Source of the DNA: CAZFLM01 sp964519955
Lineage (GTDB): Bacteria; Armatimonadota; Chthonomonadetes; Chthonomonadales; CAJBBX01
Assembly (NCBI GenBank): GCA_964519955.1
Contig: CAZFLM010000065.1
Coordinates: 1-38,165, forward strand
Length of the DNA stretch: 38,165 nucleotides
Direction of reading: 5' to 3'
The notes beneath the pieces were generated by a model. That model did no database searches and was not told the origin of the DNA. It saw only the letters and a list, made by a program, of their open reading frames with translations. Below are positions 25,101-32,012 of this stretch, one piece after another (the first letter of the stretch is position 1; every line of letters starts with the position of its first letter). A program made the position numbers and the translations under genes.

Positions 25101-25853
25101 CCGCCCGTCGAGCGTGAAGAGGTGGTTGCTGATCTCGACCGGCACATAGCGCCCGCCCTTGGTGCGCTTCACGGTCTCCCACGTGGCCGCGCCATCCGCG
25201 GTGAGCTGCTCCATGCGCGAGCGGATGGAGTCCATGCCCGCCGGCCCGTCGAGGTCGGTCGGCCGCATACTCAGCAGTTCTTCGCGCGAGTACCCGAGCC
25301 GCTCGCACGCGACGTCGTTCACGGCCACGAACGGCCCGGGCAGCCCGGCCTCGTCTGGGCCGTCGTGGACCATGACGGCCTCGCCAATGGCGTCGAACAG
25401 GACGCGATAGCGCTCCTCGCTCTGGCGGAGGGCATCCTCGGCCAGTTGCCTCTCGCCGATCTCCTCCTCCAGCTCCCGGTTCACCTGCGTGAGCTCGGCC
25501 GTGCGCTCGCGCACCAGCATTTCGAGTTCCGCGCGATGGCGGCTCAGCTCGTCCTGCGCCTGCTCCAGCTCATCGACATGCCGACGGATGCGGGCCTGAA
25601 GCTGCTCGCTCGCACACACATGGATGTAGGCCAGCACGCCGGCGACGAACCCGGCGATGGTAATCGCCGTGATGGCCGCTCCGTAGGGGGATCCGTGAGG
25701 GAAAGCAGCGACTTGCAGGGCGATGGCCGCGCCGGCCACGCCCACCACCAGAACCACGGTCAGCAGCACGGTGCGAGCCGCAAAGAGCTTGCCCGCCCGG
25801 ATAGGAGCCCGGACCTTGTCCGGAGATCCAGCGTCGGTAGATAGATGGCGCAT
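22164..25853 (-). CDS. Hybrid histidine kinase, four PAS and two receiver domains
   Basis: This 1229-aa inner-membrane sensor kinase has two membrane segments at about residues 28-50 and 58-80 with almost no periplasmic loop. A coiled coil follows at about 82-145. Four PAS/PAC units lie between about 146 and 665; each of the PAC ends reads like R-D-M-T-E-R-K. The HisKA domain has the phospho-acceptor SHEIRTPMNG near residue 715, then an ATPase domain with DTGIGIP and GTGLGL. Two receiver domains follow with the phospho-aspartates in LLDMHMPEMDG and LMDVQMPEMDG. With no periplasmic sensor, the signal is probably intracellular (redox or a small ligand). No cognate HPt or DNA-binding regulator is nearby. 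It is divergent from hdrA, 480 bp away. Confidence 0.92.
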   Translation of the reverse strand: MRHLSTDAGSPDKVRAPIRAGKLFAARTVLLTVVLVVGVAGAAIALQVAAFPHGSPYGAAITAITIAGFVAGVLAYIHVCASEQLQARIRRHVDELEQAQDELSRHRAELEMLVRERTAELTQVNRELEEEIGERQLAEDALRQSEERYRVLFDAIGEAVMVHDGPDEAGLPGPFVAVNDVACERLGYSREELLSMRPTDLDGPAGMDSIRSRMEQLTADGAATWETVKRTKGGRYVPVEISNHLFTLDGRQMVICTVRDMTERKRVENELRESEERFRLLTETNGDALYRLRFDGMTYDYLSPAIASLTGYTPEEINEVGFAALVLQVRQVTADGASLPKPSELVSRWMDGEVRGYEADYLIRTKSGEQRWLSDHSFPWRDHFGNIIGSVGALRDITGRRVAEDELRYVATSARCILWQGAVDYRGERPHWNIRVSCEDAAQEFLPLDVEPGKTYMDAWYWSRMPEDRDRMDQNAERSMREGLPGYTHEFRCRRKDGKFVWLSESVRVEALADRQYRLVGVCTDVTERKVAEVRLAEERQLLRTLIDSLPDEVFVKDVRGLYVLNNAAHLRFLGVEDQDSAIGKTDHDFLSAEAADRIRAEERGIVRSGQPLMSSEEGVFDRSGARQWFWTTKVPLRDSSGEIVGVIGIQRNITDRRRAEDDLRQTMEAVDEARSRAEKQAVLLQQQAVELAQARDTALAATRAKSEFLANMSHEIRTPMNGVLGMTGLLLGTALDGEQRDYTESIRQCADALLTIINDILDFSKIEAGKLSLECVEFNLRTELEEVAEMLAPRAHEKGLEIACVVPPGFPEHLRGDPGRIRQIATNLVGNAIKFTESGEVTVEANVLRKSATHATVRLVVRDTGIGIPRERQAAIFESFTQADGSTTRRYGGTGLGLTICRQLTQLMGGSIGVDSEPGQGSSFWLDLTLPLQARPLGLGAAAPPHLAGLRVLVVDDNDTNRHVLREQLLSWGWRPTELDGGRSAADVLLDAQRLGDPFGIVLLDMHMPEMDGEQTAAAIRSHSSLTSMPLVLLSSGVVGTQAEMRAKGFAAALTKPVRRSHLLNALMEVIGCPDDAAEERAPVKPVSRVASPGLRVLVAEDNTVNQKVVLRLLEQAGCRAEAVANGAEAVAALDRLPFDVVLMDVQMPEMDGFEATAEIRRKQATCGKHTPIIAMTAHAMQGDRERCLAAGMDDYVAKPVKPHDLVKALLRWDPRAGEDGPCQARAA

Positions 25854-26333
25854 CGGCGATCCTGGGTACGGCGGCGAGCCGCACTGGCGCGGCAGCAGGC
25901 CTCGGCGAGATGTGAGTCGAGTCGGGCTCGCCGAGTGCCATCCCGGGCACGTACTCCCAATCTAGAGTAGTCGGCGCGCAGCCGCCACTTCTGTACCCAT
26001 GCTATCGCCAGGGTCGGGCAGCGCGCGGGCGGCTGCCGCCCTCCAATCGCCCCGACCGCCGTCCCAACAACCGCACAAACCGCAACACTAACCAATTGCC
26101 CGCGTCGTGCCGACAATGCACCTGTCAAGAAGCACAGGTGCTGTGCGCCGCCGTGTCGCGCCGCTGCAGCCCCGAACCGAACGAGCGCTGCTTCGTCCGC
26201 CAGGCCGCGGACCGCCATGCAGACCCACCGTTCACTCGGGACTACCCCCGTTCTGGCGCCTCTGGCCACCTCCCCTAGGTCTACCCCTGTGCCGCTGAGA
26301 CCGCACCACATCTCAGTCGAACAGAGCGTGGAC
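25854..26333. other. Divergent gap, kinase to hdrA
   Basis: This 480-bp gap has no convincing gene. It contains two overlapping hairpin options in the kinase leader (25873-25880 with 25925-25932, or 25901-25909 with 25927-25935). There is also a hairpin CACCTGT/ACAGGTG at 26119-26140. A slightly less GC-rich patch lies around 26070-26100. No clear -35/-10 pair for either gene, and no TCGTTA-N6-TAACGA site, was found. The hdrA frame is open back to 26217 but that part reads as low-complexity. Confidence 0.5.
26119..26140. other. Inverted repeat upstream of hdrA
   Basis: CACCTGT (26119-26125) and ACAGGTG (26134-26140) form a 7-bp inverted repeat with an 8-nt gap, about 190 bp before hdrA. It could be a regulator site for the hydrogenase operon. 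There is no direct support beyond symmetry. Confidence 0.3.
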
Positions 26334-28268
26334 ATGGAAGACAGGATCGGAGTCTTCATCTGCGGCTGCGGCTCCAACATCGCCGATGTCGTCGACATCG
26401 GCGCGCTGGCCGAAGCCGCTGCCGTTCAGCCGAACGTCGTACACGTCGGCACGTTTCCCCTCTGGTGCTCGGAGGACGGACGCAGCCAGATGGCGCACGC
26501 GATCCGCACTCACCACATCGGTCGCGTGGTGGTCGCGGCGTGCTCGCCGAAGAAGCACGAGCCGACCTTCCGCGCGGTGCTCTCCGCCGCCGGCATCAAC
26601 CCATTCCTCCTGCAGATGGTCAACATCCGCGAGCAGGTAGCCTGGGTCACCTCGGACAAGGTGCGAGCGACCGAGAAGGCCGTCGCCCTGCTCAGCGCCG
26701 CAATCGAGCGCGTGAGGCGCCACGAGCCGCTGGAGCAGCCTGAGGTCGACTGCAACACGGACTTCCTCGTGATCGGCGCCGGCGTGGCGGGCATGACCGC
26801 GGCCCTCACCCTCGCCAGCAAGGGCCGCCACGTGACGCTGGTCGAGCGCGACCACTGGATCGGCGGCAAGATCGTGGCCTACGAGGATGCGTTCCCGGAC
26901 CTCGAATGCGCGCCCTGCATGTTGGAACCCATGATGGACCACGTGCTCCACGACGAGCGCATCACCCTCCTGACGGGGTCCGAGGTGGCCAACATCAAGG
27001 GGTTCTTCGGCAACTTCGAGGTCACGGTACGCACTCGAGCGCGGTACGTCGATCCCGAAGCGTGCATGGGCTGCGGCATGTGCTACGAGCCGTGCCCGGT
27101 GACGACCAGGAACACCCACGACGGCAACCTGTCGGACCGGCACGCCATCTACAGCCCGTTCCCCGGCGCGCTGCCGAACGCTCCGGCCGTCGACGCGGAC
27201 CGCTGCCTGCGCTTCCAGGGCGAGGAGTGCCAGGCCTGCCAGGAGTCCTGCCCGCTCGGCGCCATCGACTTCGAGCAGCAGGACCGAGAACAGACCATCC
27301 CGGTCGGCGCGATCGTCGTCGCCACGGGGTTCGACCTGTTCGACACGAACGCGGTGGCCAACCTGTCGCCGGAATCGCCGGACGTGCTGAACGCCTACCA
27401 GTTCGAGCGGATGATCGCGCGGGAGGGTTCCACCTCGGGCGAGGTCCTGACGAGCAGCGGCGAGCAGCCGAAGTCCATCGCGTTCATCCACTGCGCCGGC
27501 AGCCGCGACCCGCGCTACAAGCCCTACTGCAGCGGCGTGTGCTGCGCCTACTCGCTCAAGCTCGTGCACCTGGCCCGCCACCGCGCGGAAGGCGTCCATA
27601 CGTACCAGATCTTCTCCGACTGGTGCATGGCCGGCAAGGGCTACCAGGAGTTCCACGACCGCGTGGCCGGCGAGGGCACCGAGTTCATCCGCGTGGCCAA
27701 CCCGAACGACGTCCAGGTTGCCAAGAACTGCAAGGGCCTGATCGTGAAGGCCGGCGACCGCGAGATCCGCGCCGACATGGTGGTCCTGGCTCCCGCGATC
27801 GTGCCGGCGGCCAGCGCGGAGGACCTGGGCACGCTGCTGGGCCTGCCGCGCGACAAGCACGGCTTCTTCTCCGCCGAGCACGAGCGCATCCACCCGGCGA
27901 CCACGAACGCGCGCGGCATCTACATCGCCGGGTGCGCCTCGGGGCCGAAGGACATCCCGCAGTCCGTGCTCCAGGCGCAGGCAGCGGCCGGCATGGCGCT
28001 GCACTCCATCGTTCCGGGCGAGAAGCTGGAGCTGGAAGCCGCGGTGGCCCACGTAGACGAGGCCCGCTGTGGCGGGTGCCGCGTGTGCGTGCCGCTGTGC
28101 CCGTACCAGGCAATCACCGTGGACGACGAGAGCAACGCCGCGTCCGTGAACGGCGTGCTCTGCCGCGGATGCGGCGTCTGCTCTGCCGCATGCCCGTCGG
28201 GCGCCATCGGCAACCGCCAGTTCACGACCGAGCAGGTATTCGCGGAGATCGAGGGGGTGCTGCGATGA
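26334..28268 (+). CDS. hdrA: HdrA-like FAD/iron-sulfur electron-bifurcation subunit
   Basis: This 644-aa protein belongs to the HdrA family, flavoproteins that split electron pairs from H2 (through MvhD) between ferredoxin and a disulfide or other acceptor. The N-terminal region has CGCG and the characteristic ACSPKKHEPTF. A FAD-binding motif VIGAGVAGMTAA follows near residue 155. An inserted ferredoxin-like part comes next (CMGCGMCYEPCP, then CQACQESCP), then a CAGSRD...YCSGVCC segment. The C-terminal ferredoxin domain has CGGCRVCVPLCP and CRGCGVCSAACP. The start is ATG 26334 (MEDRIGVFICGCG), which matches the family; GTG 26328 is also possible. No strong ribosome-binding site is visible. 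The stop codon overlaps the mvhD start (ATGA). Confidence 0.93.
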   Translation: MEDRIGVFICGCGSNIADVVDIGALAEAAAVQPNVVHVGTFPLWCSEDGRSQMAHAIRTHHIGRVVVAACSPKKHEPTFRAVLSAAGINPFLLQMVNIREQVAWVTSDKVRATEKAVALLSAAIERVRRHEPLEQPEVDCNTDFLVIGAGVAGMTAALTLASKGRHVTLVERDHWIGGKIVAYEDAFPDLECAPCMLEPMMDHVLHDERITLLTGSEVANIKGFFGNFEVTVRTRARYVDPEACMGCGMCYEPCPVTTRNTHDGNLSDRHAIYSPFPGALPNAPAVDADRCLRFQGEECQACQESCPLGAIDFEQQDREQTIPVGAIVVATGFDLFDTNAVANLSPESPDVLNAYQFERMIAREGSTSGEVLTSSGEQPKSIAFIHCAGSRDPRYKPYCSGVCCAYSLKLVHLARHRAEGVHTYQIFSDWCMAGKGYQEFHDRVAGEGTEFIRVANPNDVQVAKNCKGLIVKAGDREIRADMVVLAPAIVPAASAEDLGTLLGLPRDKHGFFSAEHERIHPATTNARGIYIAGCASGPKDIPQSVLQAQAAAGMALHSIVPGEKLELEAAVAHVDEARCGGCRVCVPLCPYQAITVDDESNAASVNGVLCRGCGVCSAACPSGAIGNRQFTTEQVFAEIEGVLR

Positions 28269-28726
28269 GCCAGCGGTTCGAGCCCAAGATCCTGGGCTTT
28301 CTGTGCAACTGGTGCAGCTACACCGGGGCGGACGCGGCAGGCGACCAGCACAAAGAGGTGCCCTCCAACGTCCGCGTGATCCGCGTGATGTGCTCGGGCC
28401 GCGTCGATCCGCAGTTCATCCTCAAGGCGTTCGCCGAGGGCGCGGACGGCGTCATGGTGCTGGGCTGCCACCCAGGAGACTGCCACTACAGCGACGGGAA
28501 CCAGAAGACCCTTCGCCGCATGGCGATGCTGCATCGCATGCTCAAGCAGTACGGCATCGAGGAGGGCAGGTTCGTGCTCGACTGGGTCTCGGCCAGCGAG
28601 GCAGACAAGTTCGCGCGCGTCACCCATGAGATGGTCGAGCGCGTTCGCGAGCTGGGACCGCTGCACCCAGCCGCCGACATCGAGGCCCCCTTCTCGGAGG
28701 GCGACGACCTGGCGGAGGCCGCGTGA
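28265..28726 (+). CDS. mvhD: MvhD-like [2Fe-2S] hydrogenase delta subunit
   Basis: This 153-aa protein is the electron connector between HdrA and the [NiFe] hydrogenase. Family cysteines are visible in FLCNWCSY, MCSGRVD and GCHPGDCHY, which bind a [2Fe-2S] cluster in the MvhD fold. It overlaps hdrA by 4 nt and the small-subunit gene by 1 nt, so the four genes are made as one unit. The acidic C-terminal tail is not conserved. Confidence 0.93.
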   Translation: MSQRFEPKILGFLCNWCSYTGADAAGDQHKEVPSNVRVIRVMCSGRVDPQFILKAFAEGADGVMVLGCHPGDCHYSDGNQKTLRRMAMLHRMLKQYGIEEGRFVLDWVSASEADKFARVTHEMVERVRELGPLHPAADIEAPFSEGDDLAEAA

Positions 28727-29691
28727 TGGGCGACAAGCTGAAGTTCGCCTTCTACTGGGGCGCCTCGTGCGGGGGCTGCGAAGTGGCCGTCCTCGACACC
28801 AATGAGGCGATCCTGGACGTCGCGGCGCTGGCCGACATCGTGCTCTGGCCCGTGGCGGTGGACGGGAAGTACGGCGACATCGAGGCCATGCCGGACGGCA
28901 GCATCGATGTCTGCTTCCTCAATGGCGGGGTCCGCAACAGCGAGACCGAGCACGTGGCGAAGATGCTGCGCGCGAAGTCGAAGACCGTCGTCGCGTTCGG
29001 CGCCTGCGCCCAACTCGGCGGCGTGCCCGGGTTGGCCAATCAGTACGGCCGGGAAGACCTGCTGAAACGCGTCTACCGCACAAGCGAGTCGGTGGACAAC
29101 GCGGGCGGAACGCTGCCGCAGACGCACACGATCGTCCCCGAGGGCGAGGTGGAGATCCCGCGGTTCTACGAGACCGTGCTGCCGCTGGACGAGGTCATCG
29201 CGGTCGACTACTATCTGCCCGGCTGCCCGCCCACCGCAGAGTGGGTGCTGGCCGCGATCCAGGCCATCGCGACCGGCAACCTGCCCGCCCGGGGCTCGGT
29301 CATCGGCGTCGAGAAGACGCTGTGCGATGAGTGCACGCGGGAGCGCAGCAGCCAGCGCTCGATCAGCCGGTTCTACCGCCCACACGAGATCATCGCGGAC
29401 ACCTCCAAGTGCCTGCTGGAGCAGGGCATCCTCTGCTGCGGTCCGGCGACGCGCGGGGGGTGCAAGGCCCGGTGCATCGAGGCGAACATGCCGTGCCGAG
29501 GGTGCTACGGCCCGCCTCCGGGCGTGTACGACCAGGGCGCCAAGATGCTGAGCGCGGCGGCATCCCTCGTCGCCGGCGAGACCGAGGACGACGTGGACCG
29601 CATCGTGGCAGACGTGCGCGACACACTTGGCGTGCTCTGTCCGTTCTCCATGCCCAAGTCGCTGCTGGGCAAGGCTCGGAGGGCAGCATGA
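28726..29691 (+). CDS. mvhG: Group 3c-like [NiFe]-hydrogenase small subunit
   Basis: This 321-aa protein carries the iron-sulfur chain from the [NiFe] site. Proximal-cluster cysteines are in ASCGGCE, GACAQLGG and PGCPPT. The C-terminal region has CDEC, CLLEQGILCCG, GGCKARC and CRGCYGPP, enough for the medial and distal clusters. There is no twin-arginine signal, so it is cytoplasmic, as in Mvh. ATG 28726 overlaps the mvhD stop codon (TGATG); GTG 28723 is one codon earlier. It overlaps the large-subunit gene by 4 nt. Confidence 0.93.
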   Translation: MGDKLKFAFYWGASCGGCEVAVLDTNEAILDVAALADIVLWPVAVDGKYGDIEAMPDGSIDVCFLNGGVRNSETEHVAKMLRAKSKTVVAFGACAQLGGVPGLANQYGREDLLKRVYRTSESVDNAGGTLPQTHTIVPEGEVEIPRFYETVLPLDEVIAVDYYLPGCPPTAEWVLAAIQAIATGNLPARGSVIGVEKTLCDECTRERSSQRSISRFYRPHEIIADTSKCLLEQGILCCGPATRGGCKARCIEANMPCRGCYGPPPGVYDQGAKMLSAAASLVAGETEDDVDRIVADVRDTLGVLCPFSMPKSLLGKARRAA

Positions 29692-31151
29692 AGACCTTGA
29701 CGATCGACCCCATCACCCGGCTCGAGGGCCACGGCAAGATCGACATCTTCCTCGATGACGAGGGCCAGGTGGCAAACGCATACCTGGTCATCCCGGAGCT
29801 GCGCGGCTTCGAGAAGTTCTGCGAGGGCCGGCCCGTCGAGGAGCTGCCGCGCCTCACCAGCAAGATCTGCGGCGTCTGCCCCGAGGCGCATCACCTCGCC
29901 GGCACGAAGGCGGTCGACATGGTGTACCACGTCGACCCGCCGCCCGCCGCGAAGAAGCTGCGCGAGCTGTTCTACGCCGCCCACTATGTCCACTCGCACA
30001 TCGCGCACTTCTACGCGCTGGCGGCGCCCGACTTCGTGGTCGGCCCCGATGCCCCGGCATCCGAGCGGAACATCCTCGGCGTGGTCGCGAAGGTGGGCGC
30101 GGAGACGGGCAAAGAGGTCATCCGCCACCGCGCCTACGCGCAGGGGATCCAGCAGCTCATCGGTGGGCGCGCGACAGCTCCCGTGTGCGGGCTGCCAGGC
30201 GGATGCTCCAAGCCGATCACGGAGGCCGACCGCCTCGACATCGAGGAGAAGGCCGTCTCGTGCGCGGACTTCGCGCAGTTCAGCCTCGGCGTGTTCGAGG
30301 ATGTGGTGCTGAAGGACCCGCGCTACCTCGATCTCGTGCTGTCCGAGGACACCTACCATGTCCGCACGTACTACATGGGCCTCGTCGATGGCGAGAACCG
30401 CGTGTCCTTCTACGACGGCGACGTGCGCATCGTGGGGCCGGACGGCTCGGAGTACGCGCGGTTTGGGGCCGCTGACTACCTGCAGCACATCGCCGAGCAC
30501 GTCGAGCCCTGGAGCTACATGAAGTTCGCGTTCCTCAAGAACGTGGGATGGCGCGGCATCAGCGTCGGCAGCGAGTCCGGGGTGGCCCGCGTGGGTCCGC
30601 TCGCCCGACTGAACGCGGCCGAGGGCATGGCGACCCCGCTCGCTCAGGCGGAGTACGAACGGCTCTACGCGACGCTGGGCGGCAAGCCGGTGCACCACAC
30701 GCTGGCCTACCACTGGGCGCGCCTGGTCGAGATGCTGAGCGCCGCCGAGCGCATGGTCGAGCTGGCTCGCGATGAGGAGATAACCAGTCCGGATGTCCGG
30801 GTGCTGCCGACCGCGGAGCCCACGGAAGGCGTCGGCATCGTGGAGGCGCCGCGCGGCACGCTCATCCACCACTACAAGACCGACCGCCACGGCATGGTAA
30901 CGGGGCTGAACCTGATCGTCGCGACGGGGCTCAACTATGGCGCGATGTGCGCCTCCGTCACGAAGGCGGCCAAGTCGCTCATACGGGACGGGGAGGTAAC
31001 GGACGGTCTGCTGAACCGCGTGGAGATGGCGTTCCGAGCGTACGACCCATGCATGTCGTGTGCGACCCACGCGATGCCGGGGCACATGCCGCTCGTGCTG
31101 CGGTTCAGAGCGCTCGACGGCACGCTCATCCGCTCGTACAGGCGGGACTGA
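29688..31151 (+). CDS. mvhA: Group 3c-like [NiFe]-hydrogenase large subunit
   Basis: This 487-aa protein binds the [NiFe] active site. The N-terminal motif is ICGVCPEAHH with C61 and C64 as ligands; a lysine replaces the usual arginine two residues before the first cysteine. The C-terminal motif is DPCMSCATH with C455, C458 and H461. After H461 come 26 residues that a maturation protease would normally remove, and such a protease is the next gene. With MvhG, MvhD and HdrA it should oxidise H2 and feed HdrA. Hyp maturation proteins (HypA-F) are not in the window and must be elsewhere. Confidence 0.95.
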   Translation: MKTLTIDPITRLEGHGKIDIFLDDEGQVANAYLVIPELRGFEKFCEGRPVEELPRLTSKICGVCPEAHHLAGTKAVDMVYHVDPPPAAKKLRELFYAAHYVHSHIAHFYALAAPDFVVGPDAPASERNILGVVAKVGAETGKEVIRHRAYAQGIQQLIGGRATAPVCGLPGGCSKPITEADRLDIEEKAVSCADFAQFSLGVFEDVVLKDPRYLDLVLSEDTYHVRTYYMGLVDGENRVSFYDGDVRIVGPDGSEYARFGAADYLQHIAEHVEPWSYMKFAFLKNVGWRGISVGSESGVARVGPLARLNAAEGMATPLAQAEYERLYATLGGKPVHHTLAYHWARLVEMLSAAERMVELARDEEITSPDVRVLPTAEPTEGVGIVEAPRGTLIHHYKTDRHGMVTGLNLIVATGLNYGAMCASVTKAAKSLIRDGEVTDGLLNRVEMAFRAYDPCMSCATHAMPGHMPLVLRFRALDGTLIRSYRRD

Positions 31152-31154
31152 CGC

Positions 31155-31637
31155 GTGGCCGGCGGACGGACGATCGTGCTGGGCGTCGGCAACACGATGC
31201 TGACCGATGACGGTGTCGGCATCGAGATCGCCCGGCAGATAGGGGCGCGGATGGCGAGGCAGGGCAAGGGCGGCGACCCCGACGTCGCCGAAGCCTGCTG
31301 CGCCGGCTGGCGCCTGATGGACCTGCTGTCCGGATACGACCGGGCCATTCTCGTCGACGCATACGTCGGCGGGCCCGGCGAACCGGGTACCTGCTACCGA
31401 CTCGACTGCGGCGACCACGCAGCCCTCTGCGTGCAGTCGTCGCACGGACTCGGCATCCGGGAGGCAGTCGCGCTCGCGCGGCAGGCCGGAATGCGAATGC
31501 CCGAGACCCTGTCGTTCTACGGAGTGGAGGTAGCCGAACCTTACGCGTTCGGCGAGGCCCTCACCCCGGAGGTCGCCGCCGCCGTGACGCGTGTCGCCGA
31601 CCTCATCATCGAGGAAGAGGGGCTCGGCCGGCCCTGA
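31155..31637 (+). CDS. [NiFe]-hydrogenase maturation endopeptidase
   Basis: This 160-aa protein belongs to the HybD/HycI/FrcD family, which cuts the C-terminal tail off the large subunit after nickel insertion. It has the N-terminal GVGNTMLTDDGVG motif, a DAYVGG strand with the second metal-binding acid, and SSHGLG with the histidine ligand. The start is GTG at 31155, 3 nt after the mvhA stop codon. The position beside mvhA implies it is dedicated to that subunit. Confidence 0.92.
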   Translation: MAGGRTIVLGVGNTMLTDDGVGIEIARQIGARMARQGKGGDPDVAEACCAGWRLMDLLSGYDRAILVDAYVGGPGEPGTCYRLDCGDHAALCVQSSHGLGIREAVALARQAGMRMPETLSFYGVEVAEPYAFGEALTPEVAAAVTRVADLIIEEEGLGRP

Positions 31638-31678
31638 TGCAGGCCGGCCCCATGACATCCATTGGGGGAATGCTCGAG

Positions 31679-31903
31679 ATGGCCAAGATGGAGATCAACG
31701 CCTGTGGGCTCAAGTGCCCGCAGCCGGTTTTGAAGCTAACGGCGGCCGCGCCGACTGTCAAGCCCGGCGACGTCGTCGAGGTGACCGCGGACTGCGCCAC
31801 GTTCTCGAAGGACGTGGAGACCTGGTGCGGCCGCATGAAGAAGACGCTCATGTTCTGCCGCGACGAGGGCGGCGGCAAGTTCCGCGCGCAGATCCAGTTC
31901 TAG
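31679..31903 (+). CDS. TusA/SirA-like sulfur-carrier protein
   Basis: This 74-aa protein has the TusA signature CGLKCPQPVLKL, in which the CPxP cysteine carries a persulfide in known members. The start ATG 31679 is preferred because GGGGGA (31664-31669) lies 9 nt upstream and the length then fits the family. ATG 31637, which overlaps the protease stop codon, would add 14 residues. It is in the hydrogenase operon. TusA proteins also occur with Hdr-like sulfur enzymes, so a sulfur or persulfide substrate for the HdrA complex is possible but unproven. Two further cysteines (ATFSKDVETWCGRM, MFCRDE) lie beyond the motif. Confidence 0.88.
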   Translation: MAKMEINACGLKCPQPVLKLTAAAPTVKPGDVVEVTADCATFSKDVETWCGRMKKTLMFCRDEGGGKFRAQIQF

Positions 31904-32012
31904 CGGATGCCCTGGGGAGCGCGCATCCGGCTCCCCAACGACTGCCGTCACATGACGGACGGCCCGGCGGAGGACGCCCCCGGTTGGGCGCCTCGCTGGA
32001 GGTGAACGTGAC
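31904..32012 (+). promoter_or_regulatory. Structured leader between tusA-like gene and MCP gene
   Basis: The gap has two mutually exclusive stems. TGGGGAGC (31913-31920) pairs with GCTCCCCA (31930-31937), and CGGATGC (31904-31910) pairs with GCATCCG (31923-31929). A further small stem CCGTC/GACGG is at 31945-31958. There is no T-tract. GGAGGTGA (31998-32005) is the MCP ribosome-binding site. Confidence 0.35.

Noticed and set aside
22101..25844. A 1247-codon open frame antisense to the histidine kinase
   Set aside because: It has no domain I recognise, while the minus-strand kinase has complete PAS, HisKA, ATPase and receiver motifs.
26217..26333. A 39-residue N-terminal extension of HdrA
   Set aside because: The segment is Pro/Thr/Ser-rich and not like HdrA N-termini. 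The family start matches MEDRIGVFICGCG at 26334.
25854..26333. A Rex site upstream of hdrA
   Set aside because: I looked for TCGTTA-N6-TAACGA and TTGTTAA-N4-TTAACAA on both strands and found no acceptable match.
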